DNA of 63,699 nucleotides from Candidatus Heimdallarchaeota archaeon (GCA_019057815.1 JAHLWR010000022.1:1-63699), one strand, 5' to 3'; positions 36,442-45,211 are shown, counted from the stretch's first letter. Notes: generated by a model from the sequence alone, not told the origin. A program made the numbers and translations.

Positions 36442-36921
36442 TTAATCATTCTTTTTCCACAATATTTTTCCACCTTGTTCCATTTTTGCGAGAACACCAG
36501 CTTCTTCCATTTTTTCCATAGATTTATAGAATTCTTCTTTTGAGAGAGGAGGTTTTCCTTGTTTCAACGCTGTAAATTGGCATGCTGCAAAGATAGCATC
36601 TTCAAACATAAATTTAGAAGAACCGTAAGTTTCCATTATCAAATCTTTATTGGGAATTTCTACAGTTTTTACTACTGTTCTTACTACGGTTTGTACCTTT
36701 TGATTCTCCTTTTTACCCGCATCAACTTTAGATGTTATCAAATCAACAATAAGAGTAGATAGGTTTTTCCCCCCAGCTTCAGCACTAAAACCATATAATT
36801 CCGCAACCCAATAAGAGGCGTGTAATATGAATGTGTCTACAGATTCAAATTCATTCTCATCTACAAGATTTTGCATGAAGTCCCAGAGTTTATCGGGTAG
36901 TTTTACTTCAACATTTTTCAT
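36442..36921 (-). CDS. Ribbon-helix-helix-like protein, uncharacterised
   Basis: Protein of 159 aa from an ATG that follows GGAG by 8 nt; a TTG 15 nt earlier is also open. The N terminus NVEVKLPDKLWDFMQNL with SVDTFILHASYWV looks like a ribbon-helix-helix dimer unit. A Lys/Val-rich linker (VQTVVRTVVKTVEI) and a helical C-terminal domain ending in a wing-like GGKILWKKND follow. Possible DNA-binding regulator; no family name is certain. Confidence 0.5.
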   Translation of the reverse strand: MKNVEVKLPDKLWDFMQNLVDENEFESVDTFILHASYWVAELYGFSAEAGGKNLSTLIVDLITSKVDAGKKENQKVQTVVRTVVKTVEIPNKDLIMETYGSSKFMFEDAIFAACQFTALKQGKPPLSKEEFYKSMEKMEEAGVLAKMEQGGKILWKKND

Positions 36922-37053
36922 AATAGAATACTCCAAATATAATATATAATTTTAGAGAAACAGACAAATATTTTAAGGTTTGTGCGCTAGCGTTAAAAAA
37001 AAATAAATTAGTTGAAACTTAATAAAAACTAAATAAATTGGTAAAAATATAAA

Positions 37054-37123
37054 GGCGTCCTGAGTAATTTCTATCATCTGTGCTGAAGACACACATCTAC
37101 GCCGTCTCAACCAGTCATTCGCC
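37054..37123. ncRNA. GC-rich structured intergenic island (RNA candidate, class unknown)
   Basis: About half of these 70 bases are G or C, while the flanks are almost entirely A/T, which in AT-rich archaea often marks structured RNA. GGCG at 37054-37057 can pair with CGCC at 37120-37123 or with the CGCC ending at 37103. Read on the minus strand, GGCG-AAT-GA...GGA-CGCC gives a stem, a 3-nt bulge and tandem G.A pairs, as in a K-turn. Boxes C and D are not canonical, so I do not call it a C/D sRNA. Confidence 0.35.
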
Positions 37124-37158
37124 AAATCAAAATAAGATGAAAGTCATGTTAAATTTTT

Positions 37159-37329
37159 CTATACTACTTTTCTACGACCGCGTTTATATATGGTCATTCC
37201 ACATTTGCCACAAGTCCACCGGTCATCGTGTCCTGCCATCCAAGTAAACTCAGCACATCTTTCGCATTCCTTTTTTACTCTCACTACTTTTTCCCCTTCT
37301 ATTTTGTAATGTTTGTGGGCTGCCACCAT
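37159..37329 (-). CDS. rps27ae: 30S ribosomal protein S27Ae (eS31)
   Basis: Protein of 56 aa. A zinc finger is built from Cys22/Cys25 (KECERCAEF) and Cys40/Cys43 (WTCGKCGMTIYKRG), preceded by HYKIEGEKVVRVKK. This is the archaeal eS31 size and pattern (in eukaryotes it is fused to ubiquitin). It follows eS24 by 19 bp, the standard archaeal order, and is last in the Rpo7-Spt4-kinase-eS24-eS31 operon. No ubiquitin is fused or adjacent. Confidence 0.92.
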   Translation of the reverse strand: MVAAHKHYKIEGEKVVRVKKECERCAEFTWMAGHDDRWTCGKCGMTIYKRGRRKVV

Positions 37330-37348
37330 ATTTAACACCTTTTTACTA

Positions 37349-37642
37349 TTATTTTAACTCTTTTATAATTCCTGATCTTTTTAATAGATAATCTTTTTCT
37401 ACCATTTTAGTTCTTTCTGCGCTATCATAAACATGTATCCTAGCGATACTGTTGCTAACACCATATTTTGATTGTAATTTAATGAGGACAACTTGATTTC
37501 TTTCTTTGTTTAAACTTGCTGCAACCTTTGAAAGAACTTGTTCACGTGTTGGGACAGGTTCACCTTCATGTTGAATCCTAACTTCCAATTCATCACGTTC
37601 TAAAATCTTGTTTTCAGTTTTTTTAACTATTTTAAAGTCCAT
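37349..37642 (-). CDS. rps24e: 30S ribosomal protein S24e (eS24)
   Basis: Protein of 97 aa with the eS24 features: KTENKILERDELEVRIQHEG, PTREQVLSKVAASLN, and VVLIKLQSKYGVSNSIARIHVY. The start overlaps the end of the upstream dephospho-CoA kinase gene by 11 bp. It is followed by eS31. Confidence 0.95.
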   Translation of the reverse strand: MDFKIVKKTENKILERDELEVRIQHEGEPVPTREQVLSKVAASLNKERNQVVLIKLQSKYGVSNSIARIHVYDSAERTKMVEKDYLLKRSGIIKELK

Positions 37643-38189
37643 TTATTTTTTTCACCATTTTCTGCAATAATTTTTGAATATTATGTCTCTTTTCTAGAGT
37701 TATTGTAACCTCTACAAGACCTTCATTCGGTTGTCCATATAAGACTTTTGAACCTAGTGGGGATTCAAGGATAGCTGGGAGTACCAGTAAGTCTTCTTCA
37801 CCAGTTATTTTTATGATTATTTTTTTATCATGCATTTTCAATGAACCCTTAATTGTATTCCAAGCTGATTTGGAAATTGTTCCTGCAAGATTGATAGCTT
37901 CTTTACATTCAAAATGTGAAAAATTCACAAGCTCAACCTTTTTCCTTTTAATGTGACCATCAATTATAGCTAAATCAGGAACTATTGAATAGTTCAAAAT
38001 GACCCTAGTTGTTTCATCTCCAACAGTTATTATTTTAGAGATGCTTTTATCTATTTTTAATGTGTTAATTAATTCCTCAATTTCAGAATCAGTTTTGTAA
38101 AGTTTTCCTAGAGGTACTTTAAAATGAGGTTTTTCTTCTTCTGGTAATATATAGCTGCTAGTTTTCACTTGATTTCCCACAAGTTTCAC
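37632..38189 (-). CDS. GTP-dependent dephospho-CoA kinase (DUF359 family)
   Basis: Last step of CoA synthesis in archaea, phosphorylating dephospho-CoA with GTP. Protein of 185 aa. Family motifs: VGDETTRVILNY, PDLAIIDGHIKRKK, ITGEEDLLVLPAILESPLGS and LYGQPNEGLV. The start GTG overlaps the Spt4 stop (GTGA), so the operon is translationally coupled at both ends. The Spt4-DUF359-eS24 order is common in archaea. Confidence 0.93.
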   Translation of the reverse strand: MKLVGNQVKTSSYILPEEEKPHFKVPLGKLYKTDSEIEELINTLKIDKSISKIITVGDETTRVILNYSIVPDLAIIDGHIKRKKVELVNFSHFECKEAINLAGTISKSAWNTIKGSLKMHDKKIIIKITGEEDLLVLPAILESPLGSKVLYGQPNEGLVEVTITLEKRHNIQKLLQKMVKKINGL

Positions 38190-38374
38190 CGAACTCTAAG
38201 TGCATAGTGTCCTTTTTTACCTATTTTGATTTTTTTAGCCACATCACTGTTTTCATCATCTATTATGAAAACTTCGCCCGTATATTCATTAGACAAATCT
38301 TGAGTGTTACATATTGGACACATGTTTGAATTTTTGTCAACTATGAGATGACAACGACGACATGCTTTTGCCAT
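38186..38374 (-). CDS. spt4: Transcription elongation factor Spt4 (RpoE'')
   Basis: Protein of 62 aa starting MAKACRRCHLIVD. The zinc-binding Cys residues are in ACRRCHLI and MCPICNTQ, and the acceptor strand region EVFIIDDENSDVAKKI follows. The frame is open 19 codons further up, but those codons overlap Rpo7 and are not conserved. It pairs with Spt5 (not in window) to clamp RNA polymerase. It is nearly contiguous with the stop of Rpo7. Confidence 0.92.
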   Translation of the reverse strand: MAKACRRCHLIVDKNSNMCPICNTQDLSNEYTGEVFIIDDENSDVAKKIKIGKKGHYALRVR

Positions 38375-38376
38375 AT

Positions 38377-38958
38377 TTAGGAGGCCTCCTTTGCTGAAAC
38401 AACATCGATTTTTGTTAAACCAGTTTTCCATTCATTAACCCAGTCAAGTGTTCCAAGAGAGTTCTGCCGCATTGTTAACCCTACGCGTATTGTGGTTTTA
38501 CCGATGCTAACTGCAATAATTCTTGCTCTGACTTTTGTATTGACAACTAAATCACGTTTTGATTTATCTCCACGAAGGACAGCGTTTTTTGGTATATAAC
38601 GAAAATAATCATCAGCAATTTGTGACACATGACATAAAGCATCGATAGTACCAATGCGCACAAAAGCGCCAAAATCTACGGTTTCCACAATCTCTCCAGC
38701 GACTATTTCTCCTATTTCCGGTAAATAACAGAGCATTTCGAAATCAGTCTCGTAATATACACCGCCATCCCCAGAAATCAATTTTCCTCTATAAATATTC
38801 TCAATTCCAATAACAGCGACGATGAAACCAAAGTCAATATCAATTTTCCCTTCAAAGGATAACCTTGCAATTTCTATAAGTACATCACTCAAAGGTTCAT
38901 CAAACCTATTTGGGGGGACACGAAGTGTATCTTTAATTTTTATAAGATAATACAACAA
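38377..38958 (-). CDS. rpoE: DNA-directed RNA polymerase subunit Rpo7 (RpoE')
   Basis: Protein of 193 aa with the two-domain Rpo7 layout: the N-terminal RNP-like tip (LIKIKDTLRVPPNRFDEPL, RGKLISGDGGVYYETDFEML) and a C-terminal S1 domain (VDFGAFVRIGTIDALCHVSQI ... GLTMRQNSLGTLDW). It forms the stalk with Rpo4. It uses a TTG start. First gene of the Rpo7-Spt4-kinase-eS24-eS31 operon and divergent from aIF2-gamma. Confidence 0.94.
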   Translation of the reverse strand: MLYYLIKIKDTLRVPPNRFDEPLSDVLIEIARLSFEGKIDIDFGFIVAVIGIENIYRGKLISGDGGVYYETDFEMLCYLPEIGEIVAGEIVETVDFGAFVRIGTIDALCHVSQIADDYFRYIPKNAVLRGDKSKRDLVVNTKVRARIIAVSIGKTTIRVGLTMRQNSLGTLDWVNEWKTGLTKIDVVSAKEAS

Positions 38959-39143
38959 AAGTCATCTCACTGTTTTGCTTACACAGCTGTTCATTTCTAC
39001 TGTTTTTAAATATAATTATAGCAAAGATTTTTTTAGAGGTATCATTTGCCAATATCTGTTTCAAAAGACACGCTTAAATAGAAATAATTTAATGAACATT
39101 TAACAGAAACAATCAGAAATTCTTATTTAAATGAGGTAAAGGC

Positions 39144-40463
39144 ATGATTAAAGAAAACACCCCTGATGAAGAAAAAGAAAACTCAGAAACTATAACAAAG
39201 AAAAAACCTGTAGATAAAACAAAGAAAAAAGAAATTACACAGGCTCATGTCACTATTGGAACTATCGGACATGTTGACAATGGTAAATCTACACTAGTTC
39301 AAGCTCTTACTGGTAAATTCCCTGATGATCATTCTGAAGAATTGAAAAGGGGTATTTCAATTCGTTTAGGTTATGCTGATACTGATTTTAGAAAATGCAC
39401 AGTTTGTAATGAATCTTACACAGTTGAGAAGGTTTGCCCAGAATGTAAAACACCAACCAAAGTTCTCAGAAGAGTATCTTTTGTCGATTGTCCTGGGCAC
39501 GAAGTTCTAATGGCCACACTTCTCTCCGGGGCTACTTTAATGGATGGAGCCATATTGCTAATTGCAGCTAATTCTCGCTGCCCTCAACCTCAAACACGAG
39601 AACACCTTGCAGCGATGGAGATACTGGGAATATCCAATATTGTTATTGCACAAAATAAGATAGAACTTGCGTCGGAAGAAGAAGCAGAGCGAAATTACAA
39701 TGAAATTAAAGCTTTTGTGAAAGGAACAATAGCAGAAAATGCACCTATTATTCCAATAAGTGCAATGCATAAGGCGAACTTAGATCTTCTTATTAAAGCA
39801 ATTGAAAAGCATATACCAACACCAGATCTAGAAGAAAGTCAAACTTTAGAGATGTACGTAGCCAGATCTTTTGATATAAACAAACCAGGTACAGAGCCAA
39901 GTAAACTCAAGGGAGGAGTTTTAGGAGGATCTATAAAATCTGGACAAATCAAAGTTGGCGATGAAATTGAGATACTACCCGGTCTTTCTATAAAGAAAGA
40001 TAACAAAACCAGTTATTATCCAATTCAAACAAAAGTGGTTAGTGTTTCAATTGGTAAACAAGGTCTTGTACCTCAAGCTCGTTCCGGAGGATTAATTGCT
40101 ATTGGCACAGAATTGGATCCATCCTTCTTAAAATCAGATAAAATGGCAGGAAATATTATATCATCTCCAGGTATGGGACCACCAATCAGATCTTCATTAA
40201 CGCTTGAAGTTCAGCTCTTAGAATATGTAGTGGGATCTGAAGAAATTACAAAAGTACAACCATTAGCAAAAAATGAAATGTTAATGCTTAATTCAGGTAC
40301 TGCAAAAACATCCGGTGTGATAACTGAAATAAAAGGAACAATTGCACACATTAAATTATCTCGCAAGATAGTCGCTAGAATAGACAGTACTGTTGCAATC
40401 TCAAGACGTATTTCTCAACGATTTCGTTTAATTGGTGTAGGAAAGATTGTTGATGATAAATAG
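39144..40463 (+). CDS. eif2g: Translation initiation factor aIF2 subunit gamma
   Basis: GTPase of 439 aa that carries Met-tRNAi to the small subunit. G1 is GHVDNGKS (42-49), a zinc knuckle uses Cys85/88/98/101, G3 is DCPGH (115-119) and G4 is NKIE. EF-Tu-like domains 2 and 3 follow. It has a ~33-residue Lys/Glu-rich extension before the G domain. A GAGGT motif precedes the ATG. The PIN protein follows within 20 bp, as is usual in archaea. Confidence 0.96.
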   Translation: MIKENTPDEEKENSETITKKKPVDKTKKKEITQAHVTIGTIGHVDNGKSTLVQALTGKFPDDHSEELKRGISIRLGYADTDFRKCTVCNESYTVEKVCPECKTPTKVLRRVSFVDCPGHEVLMATLLSGATLMDGAILLIAANSRCPQPQTREHLAAMEILGISNIVIAQNKIELASEEEAERNYNEIKAFVKGTIAENAPIIPISAMHKANLDLLIKAIEKHIPTPDLEESQTLEMYVARSFDINKPGTEPSKLKGGVLGGSIKSGQIKVGDEIEILPGLSIKKDNKTSYYPIQTKVVSVSIGKQGLVPQARSGGLIAIGTELDPSFLKSDKMAGNIISSPGMGPPIRSSLTLEVQLLEYVVGSEEITKVQPLAKNEMLMLNSGTAKTSGVITEIKGTIAHIKLSRKIVARIDSTVAISRRISQRFRLIGVGKIVDDK

Positions 40464-40479
40464 TTGAATGAGGAACTAC

Positions 40480-40869
40480 ATGCTTATTATAATTGATTCA
40501 TCTATGTTGATGTTACCTGCCGAGAAAAAAATTAACCTATCATATGAATTTGAAAGACTCTTGCCAATTTCATTTAAGGTTGTTGTCCCAGAAGCAGTTT
40601 TGGATGAATTAAAATTACTTATTAAAAAAGGAAAACCTTCAATAAGGCAAAAAGCCAACCTTGCTCTTCAACTATCAAAAAAATATCAAAACTTGGAATC
40701 AAAAACTGGAATAGAAGTCGATTTAGAAATTGAAAGATTGGCAATAGAGCATGAAGCAATTGTTGCTACTAATGATTCAGAGCTACGTTTAAGATTAAGG
40801 AGAAAAGGCATTTCGGTAATTGCTATGTATGGCAAAAATAAACTTGAATTGTTTGGGGATCTTTTTTAA
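40480..40869 (+). CDS. PIN-domain ribonuclease-like protein (Fcf1/VapC-like)
   Basis: Protein of 129 aa. PIN acidic residues are visible: Asp in MLIIIDSSML, an Asp/Glu pair in VVPEAVLDELKLL and Asp in VATNDSELRLRLR. GAGG lies 8 nt before the ATG at 40480, better than the ATG at 40468. The protein directly downstream of aIF2-gamma is a conserved archaeal PIN protein related to Utp24/Fcf1 processing nucleases. Its RNA target is unknown. Confidence 0.82.
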   Translation: MLIIIDSSMLMLPAEKKINLSYEFERLLPISFKVVVPEAVLDELKLLIKKGKPSIRQKANLALQLSKKYQNLESKTGIEVDLEIERLAIEHEAIVATNDSELRLRLRRKGISVIAMYGKNKLELFGDLF

Positions 40870-40984
40870 AATATACCCAAGAGTCATAAAAAGTTTGTAA
40901 ACCTATAGTTTTTTTAAGTTAACCAAGGATTATAACGTTTTAATCCATTAATGTTTTAAAGGTGGTTCTACCTAAAATTTAGAA

Positions 40985-41776
40985 ATGAAGAAAATTAGCT
41001 TTGAAATTATAGGTCACATAATGATTCTTCGTACAGAAAAACCTGAAAATCAAGTTTTAGCGTTTGCATCTAGTGAATTGAAGAAAAGAAAAAATGTCAA
41101 AACTATAATGTTACAAACTTCAAAAGTTAATGGTGTTAGAAGAACACGTGATTTGAAATACTTAATTGGAGAGAAAAATTTTGAAACAATTCACAGAGAA
41201 TATGGAAATAAATTTCTTCTTAATCCCATGAAAACTTTTTTTTCTTCTCGTTTATCCTATGAGAGACAAAGAATTGCTTGTCTAGTAAAGGATGGTGATA
41301 CAGTTCTAAATTTCTTTTCAGGTGTGGGTCCGTTTAGCATTGCAATAGCAAAGAAAAAACCAAAATGCAGAGTTCATAGCATTGAATTAAATCCAAATGC
41401 ATATGAATATCTTCTCAAAAATATTAAAATCAATAAATGTGAGGATAGGGTTTTTCCCTATTTAGGTGACGCATTTAGTATTGTTTCCACACTTTCAGAT
41501 TTAGTAATAGATAGAGTCTTATTACCATTACCACTTAAATCAAAAGAAGCCTTGTTATTAGCTTATGACAAAATCAATCATAAAGGTACTATTCATTTGC
41601 AGATTTCAGAATATATAAAAGCAAAAAGTGAGTTAACTAGCATTGTTGTAGAAAAAATAAAAGAAATTCTTAATTTCTCTTCGAAAGAGGCTCAAAAAAG
41701 CGTTAAAGAAATCAGAATAATTAGATGGTTATCACCACGTATAGGACATATCGCTGTTGATTTGTCTTTTAGTTAA
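40985..41776 (+). CDS. Trm5-like tRNA (G37-N1) methyltransferase family protein
   Basis: Class I SAM methyltransferase of 263 aa. The SAM site reads LNFFSGVGPFSIAIA (~108-122) and IELNPNAYEYLLKNI (~133-147), and the family motif NPMKTFFSSRLSYERQRI (~80-97) precedes it. Full-length archaeal Trm5 has an extra N-terminal D1 domain, which is absent here, so this is the short form or a Taw2/Trm5 relative. The stop overlaps the convergent CobA-like gene by 8 bp. Confidence 0.85.
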   Translation: MKKISFEIIGHIMILRTEKPENQVLAFASSELKKRKNVKTIMLQTSKVNGVRRTRDLKYLIGEKNFETIHREYGNKFLLNPMKTFFSSRLSYERQRIACLVKDGDTVLNFFSGVGPFSIAIAKKKPKCRVHSIELNPNAYEYLLKNIKINKCEDRVFPYLGDAFSIVSTLSDLVIDRVLLPLPLKSKEALLLAYDKINHKGTIHLQISEYIKAKSELTSIVVEKIKEILNFSSKEAQKSVKEIRIIRWLSPRIGHIAVDLSFS

Positions 41777-42185
41777 CAGAGAAAGAACTAACATAATCAG
41801 CTAAATCAGCTAGTTTCTGCAGGTAACTTAGACTCGTAACTATAATTTCATTATCATTACTAAGAATACTCAATAAACCAACTAATTCATCTATATTCAC
41901 TATTTCTTCCTCTAATAGTAAATCGATGTTTGCTATAACTAGAAAAGTATCTCTTAGACCGGTTATATTGTTTCTAAAATTGTAACCTTTTTTCAAATCA
42001 GAAAGATTTAGAATATTAATCACAAAAGAAGAAATTTTCTTTAAATGCGTAATCCAGTGATATTGTTTATCTATAAGAAAAAAATTCACTGGTAGAGAAT
42101 GACCCTTAGCTCTTATTGCTGTGCCTAAAGCTGTATAAAATGCTTCTTCCCTGTTTCCATAATAAAAATGAATAAAATGTTTCAT
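41769..42185 (-). CDS. CobA/CobO-like fold lacking the ATP-binding P-loop
   Basis: Protein of 138 aa that aligns with corrinoid adenosyltransferase (CobA/CobO) in order: at the N terminus the Walker A region reads FYYGNREEAFYTALGTAIRA where the family has GNGKGKTTAALGLALRA, then a strand VNFFLID, a late FLVIANIDLLLEEEIV where the family has the VLDE segment, and finally an EIIVTSLSYLQKLADLAD stretch like the family's ELADLV end. The P-loop Lys/Thr and the Asp-Glu pair are lost, so ATP binding is improbable. It is the third gene of an operon with an acidic coiled-coil protein and a hydrolase-like protein. An intact CobA/CobO gene lies at 51.9 kb. Confidence 0.65.
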   Translation of the reverse strand: MKHFIHFYYGNREEAFYTALGTAIRAKGHSLPVNFFLIDKQYHWITHLKKISSFVINILNLSDLKKGYNFRNNITGLRDTFLVIANIDLLLEEEIVNIDELVGLLSILSNDNEIIVTSLSYLQKLADLADYVSSFSVN

Positions 42186-42211
42186 CCATTTTAACCTTCA
42201 TCTTCAGAAGA

Positions 42212-43657
42212 TTAGCTCTTAAGTTTTGTGAGATATCTTTTATATCCATCAAGAGTATCTTCTATTCTAAGCAAATGTTTCTGGGATTTAATCATTAGAT
42301 CTTGCCATTCTTCTTCGTCTACGTTTTCAGAGTTGATAGTTTGCTCTAATTGTTGAATTCTTTCAACTGCCTTCAATCTTTTTGTTTCTAAGTGTGTTAT
42401 TACATTTTGAATATCAACAGATTGTACGGGTTGTCTTTCTTCCTCTTCAGACTGCTCTTCAATAATTTTGGTTAATTTAGATTTTTCAGATGTTTCATCC
42501 TCTTTTTTACTGGAAACGGTAGCTATAGTTTCTTTTATTGTTGATACAAAACTTGCTGCTTCTGTCTTTGATTGTGGCTTGGTTAAAATACTACTTAACC
42601 GTGATACAGATTCCCTAAAATCGTGAATATCTTGTATATCTTCTTTACTCATCCCCTCTTCTATTTCAATTTCAGGCATAGTTTCTTCAATACTAACACC
42701 TTCTTGAGTGACAGTTTCATTATTTTCTCCAAGTGAAATTAACTTCTTAGTTAAAGGAGTAATAACATTGTCATTGTTAGAATCTAGTACTGTTAGAAGA
42801 TTGGCTAATTTAGCAAGAGACTCTTTTTCAGTCGTTAAGGATTCAATTATAGGTTTATGACTGGGATCGGGTTCGTACTGAGAGGCTAATTCTATTCCTT
42901 CAATCAAATCCTGAACGTTGTTTGCTTTGCTTTTTCCTTTTTCTACTTCAAGTAAGTCTTCTTGCTGTGGTTCTCCCCTTTCGGTTTCTTCTATAATTGT
43001 AAGATCTGAATCTATGATTTCTAGAAGTTCACTATCTGGAATGTTTTCTTCCTCTCCATCTTCTTCTTGTTCAGTTAGATCTTCCTCTCCATCTTCTTCT
43101 TGTTCAATTAGATCTTCTTGTTCAATTAGATCTTCTTGTTCAGTTAGATCTTCTTGTTCAGTTAGATCTTCTTGTTCAGTTAGATCTTCCTTAATTACAA
43201 ATGTTGGGATTCCAATTTTTTCAAAAATTACTGGAAGATACGAGTTTATTTTTTTCAGTTCTGTTTGTACAGAATTCACACGCATCTCAAGTGCTTCAAG
43301 TTTACTTGAAATAAATTGAAGTGAGTCGGTTTCAACTCCACTGTATCTTTGATATTCAATTTGAAGCATGTTTGCGAAAGTAATTACGTTATAAATAGTG
43401 TTCATCATCTCTGGAAGTTCTCTAAACCATGGTCCAGCGCTATCGAACTTCTGTAAGATGTCTTTAGCATCGGAAAAATGTTTTTCATAATCTTCTAACC
43501 GGTCAGGTGGTAAAAACGATTTAGCAAAAGAAGTTAATATAGCGAGTAAGCTTATAAGATGAGCTTTAACATCTTCTTCTTCATCTGGGCTGAACTCGCC
43601 CTTAATAACACCCCAAAAGATTTTCTTAATTTCCTCAATTGCTTTTTCAAGACTCAT
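42212..43657 (-). CDS. Large acidic protein with helical domain and EDLTEQ tandem repeats
   Basis: Protein of ~481 aa. The N-terminal ~160 residues form a helical domain (AIEEIKKIFWGVIKGEFSPDEEEDV, FAKSFLPPDRLEDYEKHF). A hexapeptide repeat (EDLTEQ/EDLIEQ) follows, then a long Glu/Asp-rich stretch with low-complexity segments, and a C-terminal coiled coil (ETKRLKAVERIQQLEQTIN). No enzyme motif. ATG at 43657 is chosen, but ATG 43663 is also possible. It lies between the hydrolase-like gene and the CobA-like gene. Confidence 0.6.
   Translation of the reverse strand: MSLEKAIEEIKKIFWGVIKGEFSPDEEEDVKAHLISLLAILTSFAKSFLPPDRLEDYEKHFSDAKDILQKFDSAGPWFRELPEMMNTIYNVITFANMLQIEYQRYSGVETDSLQFISSKLEALEMRVNSVQTELKKINSYLPVIFEKIGIPTFVIKEDLTEQEDLTEQEDLTEQEDLIEQEDLIEQEEDGEEDLTEQEEDGEEENIPDSELLEIIDSDLTIIEETERGEPQQEDLLEVEKGKSKANNVQDLIEGIELASQYEPDPSHKPIIESLTTEKESLAKLANLLTVLDSNNDNVITPLTKKLISLGENNETVTQEGVSIEETMPEIEIEEGMSKEDIQDIHDFRESVSRLSSILTKPQSKTEAASFVSTIKETIATVSSKKEDETSEKSKLTKIIEEQSEEEERQPVQSVDIQNVITHLETKRLKAVERIQQLEQTINSENVDEEEWQDLMIKSQKHLLRIEDTLDGYKRYLTKLKS
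43064..43190 (-). repeat. 18-bp tandem repeats encoding EDLTEQ
   Basis: About six copies of an 18-bp unit (forward-strand tgttcagttagatcttct, with single-base variants), interrupted once by a short Glu/Asp/Gly insert. Units stay in frame and give EDLTEQ or EDLIEQ. Such repeats are prone to copy-number change. Confidence 0.85.
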
Positions 43658-43674
43658 TTTCATCACTTCTATTT

Positions 43675-44688
43675 TTAAAATCCAAGATTTAGCGCTCTTC
43701 TTTTTGTATAATCTGGAGGTAAAGAAGTCTCAATAAGAACAGATTCAGCTCTTAAATCCTCTTTCAAACGATTTGCGATGGCCAATTTTTCTGATGAACT
43801 GATATTCCAGAAATAAAGAGAATGTTGAACCCCGGAAGCAGTATATTCACTGATTGGTGATATTTCTGAAAGAAGTTGTTGATATTCTGGTGTGTCCACA
43901 GAGTTAGGTAATTCACGCCAAGGGTTGACATGAATTATTAATTTGTTAGTAATTTTAGCTAATTCAGAAAGATTCTGTCCAAACGATTCCTGAGAACCGG
44001 AAATAGAACCAGTTTCTTCATCTGCTTTAATTATTGTGGCAACATCAATGTTTTTTTGTTTTTTTACTGTGTCAGTTATCTCCCTAAGCGTTTGTGTCAC
44101 GAATGAATCGCGATACTGATCCCAATCTTCTAGAAGCTTTCTAGATTCCAGAAACTCAAAACTGAAGTCTCTTTCTATATTTTTTTTAGATGCAAAAACG
44201 CGACGACATCTATCACAAAAGCAGGCTTTTTTTGTTGGAAACATAAGAGAATCTAGCACTAACATATTAATTGGGTACCGAGAAACCTCTTGGGCAATTG
44301 TTGCTATATATTTACTAAAATTTTCTTGACTTGGACAAACATAGAGGGGAATAGCATTACCTTCACTATTAAAAACTCTAAAATCGGTGTTTTGAGATAG
44401 AAAATTATCACCATGAACATGTATAAAAGCATCAACTTTGATTCCCATGTTATCCGCTATTGTACAGAAAGAATGAAAAAACACACCACTATTCCGATCT
44501 TTTGGAGCACTATTACTTTGGTAGAAGGTAAAACCGGTTCTACTTTTTGCAACTAAAGCTATTGTATCTAATAAATGACCATAACGATCAAGGAAATCAT
44601 CAGGATCAGTCTGCATTACAGTAGGATCTACCACAAGAATAGCTCCACTATTAAGAACTTCTTGAATCACATCTGACAAGGTAATCAC
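43675..44688 (-). CDS. TIM-barrel, glycoside-hydrolase-like protein
   Basis: Protein of 337 aa without signal peptide. Strands and helices alternate as in a TIM barrel (AILVVDPTVMQT, IKVDAFIHVHGD, NMLVLDSLMFP). A conserved-looking LDSLMFPTKKACFCDRCRRVF segment recalls the region (DYIRFP...CFCPRC) of bacterial glycoside-hydrolase-like and GH-type putative sugar hydrolases. Catalytic acids cannot be assigned with certainty. It uses a GTG start, is upstream of the acidic protein by 8 bp, and may be a transferred or lineage-specific gene. Confidence 0.55.
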   Translation of the reverse strand: MITLSDVIQEVLNSGAILVVDPTVMQTDPDDFLDRYGHLLDTIALVAKSRTGFTFYQSNSAPKDRNSGVFFHSFCTIADNMGIKVDAFIHVHGDNFLSQNTDFRVFNSEGNAIPLYVCPSQENFSKYIATIAQEVSRYPINMLVLDSLMFPTKKACFCDRCRRVFASKKNIERDFSFEFLESRKLLEDWDQYRDSFVTQTLREITDTVKKQKNIDVATIIKADEETGSISGSQESFGQNLSELAKITNKLIIHVNPWRELPNSVDTPEYQQLLSEISPISEYTASGVQHSLYFWNISSSEKLAIANRLKEDLRAESVLIETSLPPDYTKRRALNLGF

Positions 44689-44770
44689 ATTGCTCTATTA
44701 TTAATATGATAATCGTTTCTTTCCTTATTAAATCGTTTGTTTGAGGATGGAAAATCTTCTCTTAACCATA

Positions 44771-45211
44771 CTATCTGGTGAAGTTTAAAAGAAATAATCC
44801 AAATTCCTCATCTAAATTTCTTGTTAATAGATTTGATGTTTCTACAATTACAAATTCTCCTGTAACACTGATCATAGTATCATTCATCAGATGACCTCCG
44901 AATGATCTGCATTCTCTATCACCTAGAAGCATATGAATATGAATAACATATTCACCTGTATTTGCTTTTTTAGAGACATTACCACTACAATTTAAAATTT
45001 CAGCATTGAAATCAAATTTTCTTGATAAATATTGATTAGAAATAACATCAAAATACCCTAGATTCGCTTTTTTTACAGCGCCAATACCGAAAACAAAACC
45101 TGATTCAATTTTATTATTCTTGCAATAGAGAATTAAAGAAGGAAGAATATCTTCATCTTTAACCAATCTTATATAATGAATTTGTTTGATTGAGTCTTTT
45201 AACGATAACAT
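44771..45211 (-). CDS. PPC/DUF296 domain protein
   Basis: Protein of 146 aa with the PPC (plants and prokaryotes conserved) domain: ILPSLILYCKNNKIESGFVFGIGAVKKANLGYFD, a central strand and the typical VIHIHMLLGDRECRSFGGHL motif with His ligands. PPC proteins form trimers that may bind metal or DNA. 82 bp separate it from the hydrolase-like gene downstream. Function in archaea is unknown. Confidence 0.88.
   Translation of the reverse strand: MLSLKDSIKQIHYIRLVKDEDILPSLILYCKNNKIESGFVFGIGAVKKANLGYFDVISNQYLSRKFDFNAEILNCSGNVSKKANTGEYVIHIHMLLGDRECRSFGGHLMNDTMISVTGEFVIVETSNLLTRNLDEEFGLFLLNFTR

Noticed and set aside
43064-43190. Possible CRISPR-like array
   Set aside because: Units are directly adjacent with no spacers and are in frame within a coding gene, so it is a protein repeat.
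42918-43319. Plus-strand Ser/Cys-rich frame of 133 codons opposite the acidic repeat protein
   Set aside because: It is the complement of the EDLTEQ repeat; the Ser-rich pattern follows from the Glu-rich coding strand.
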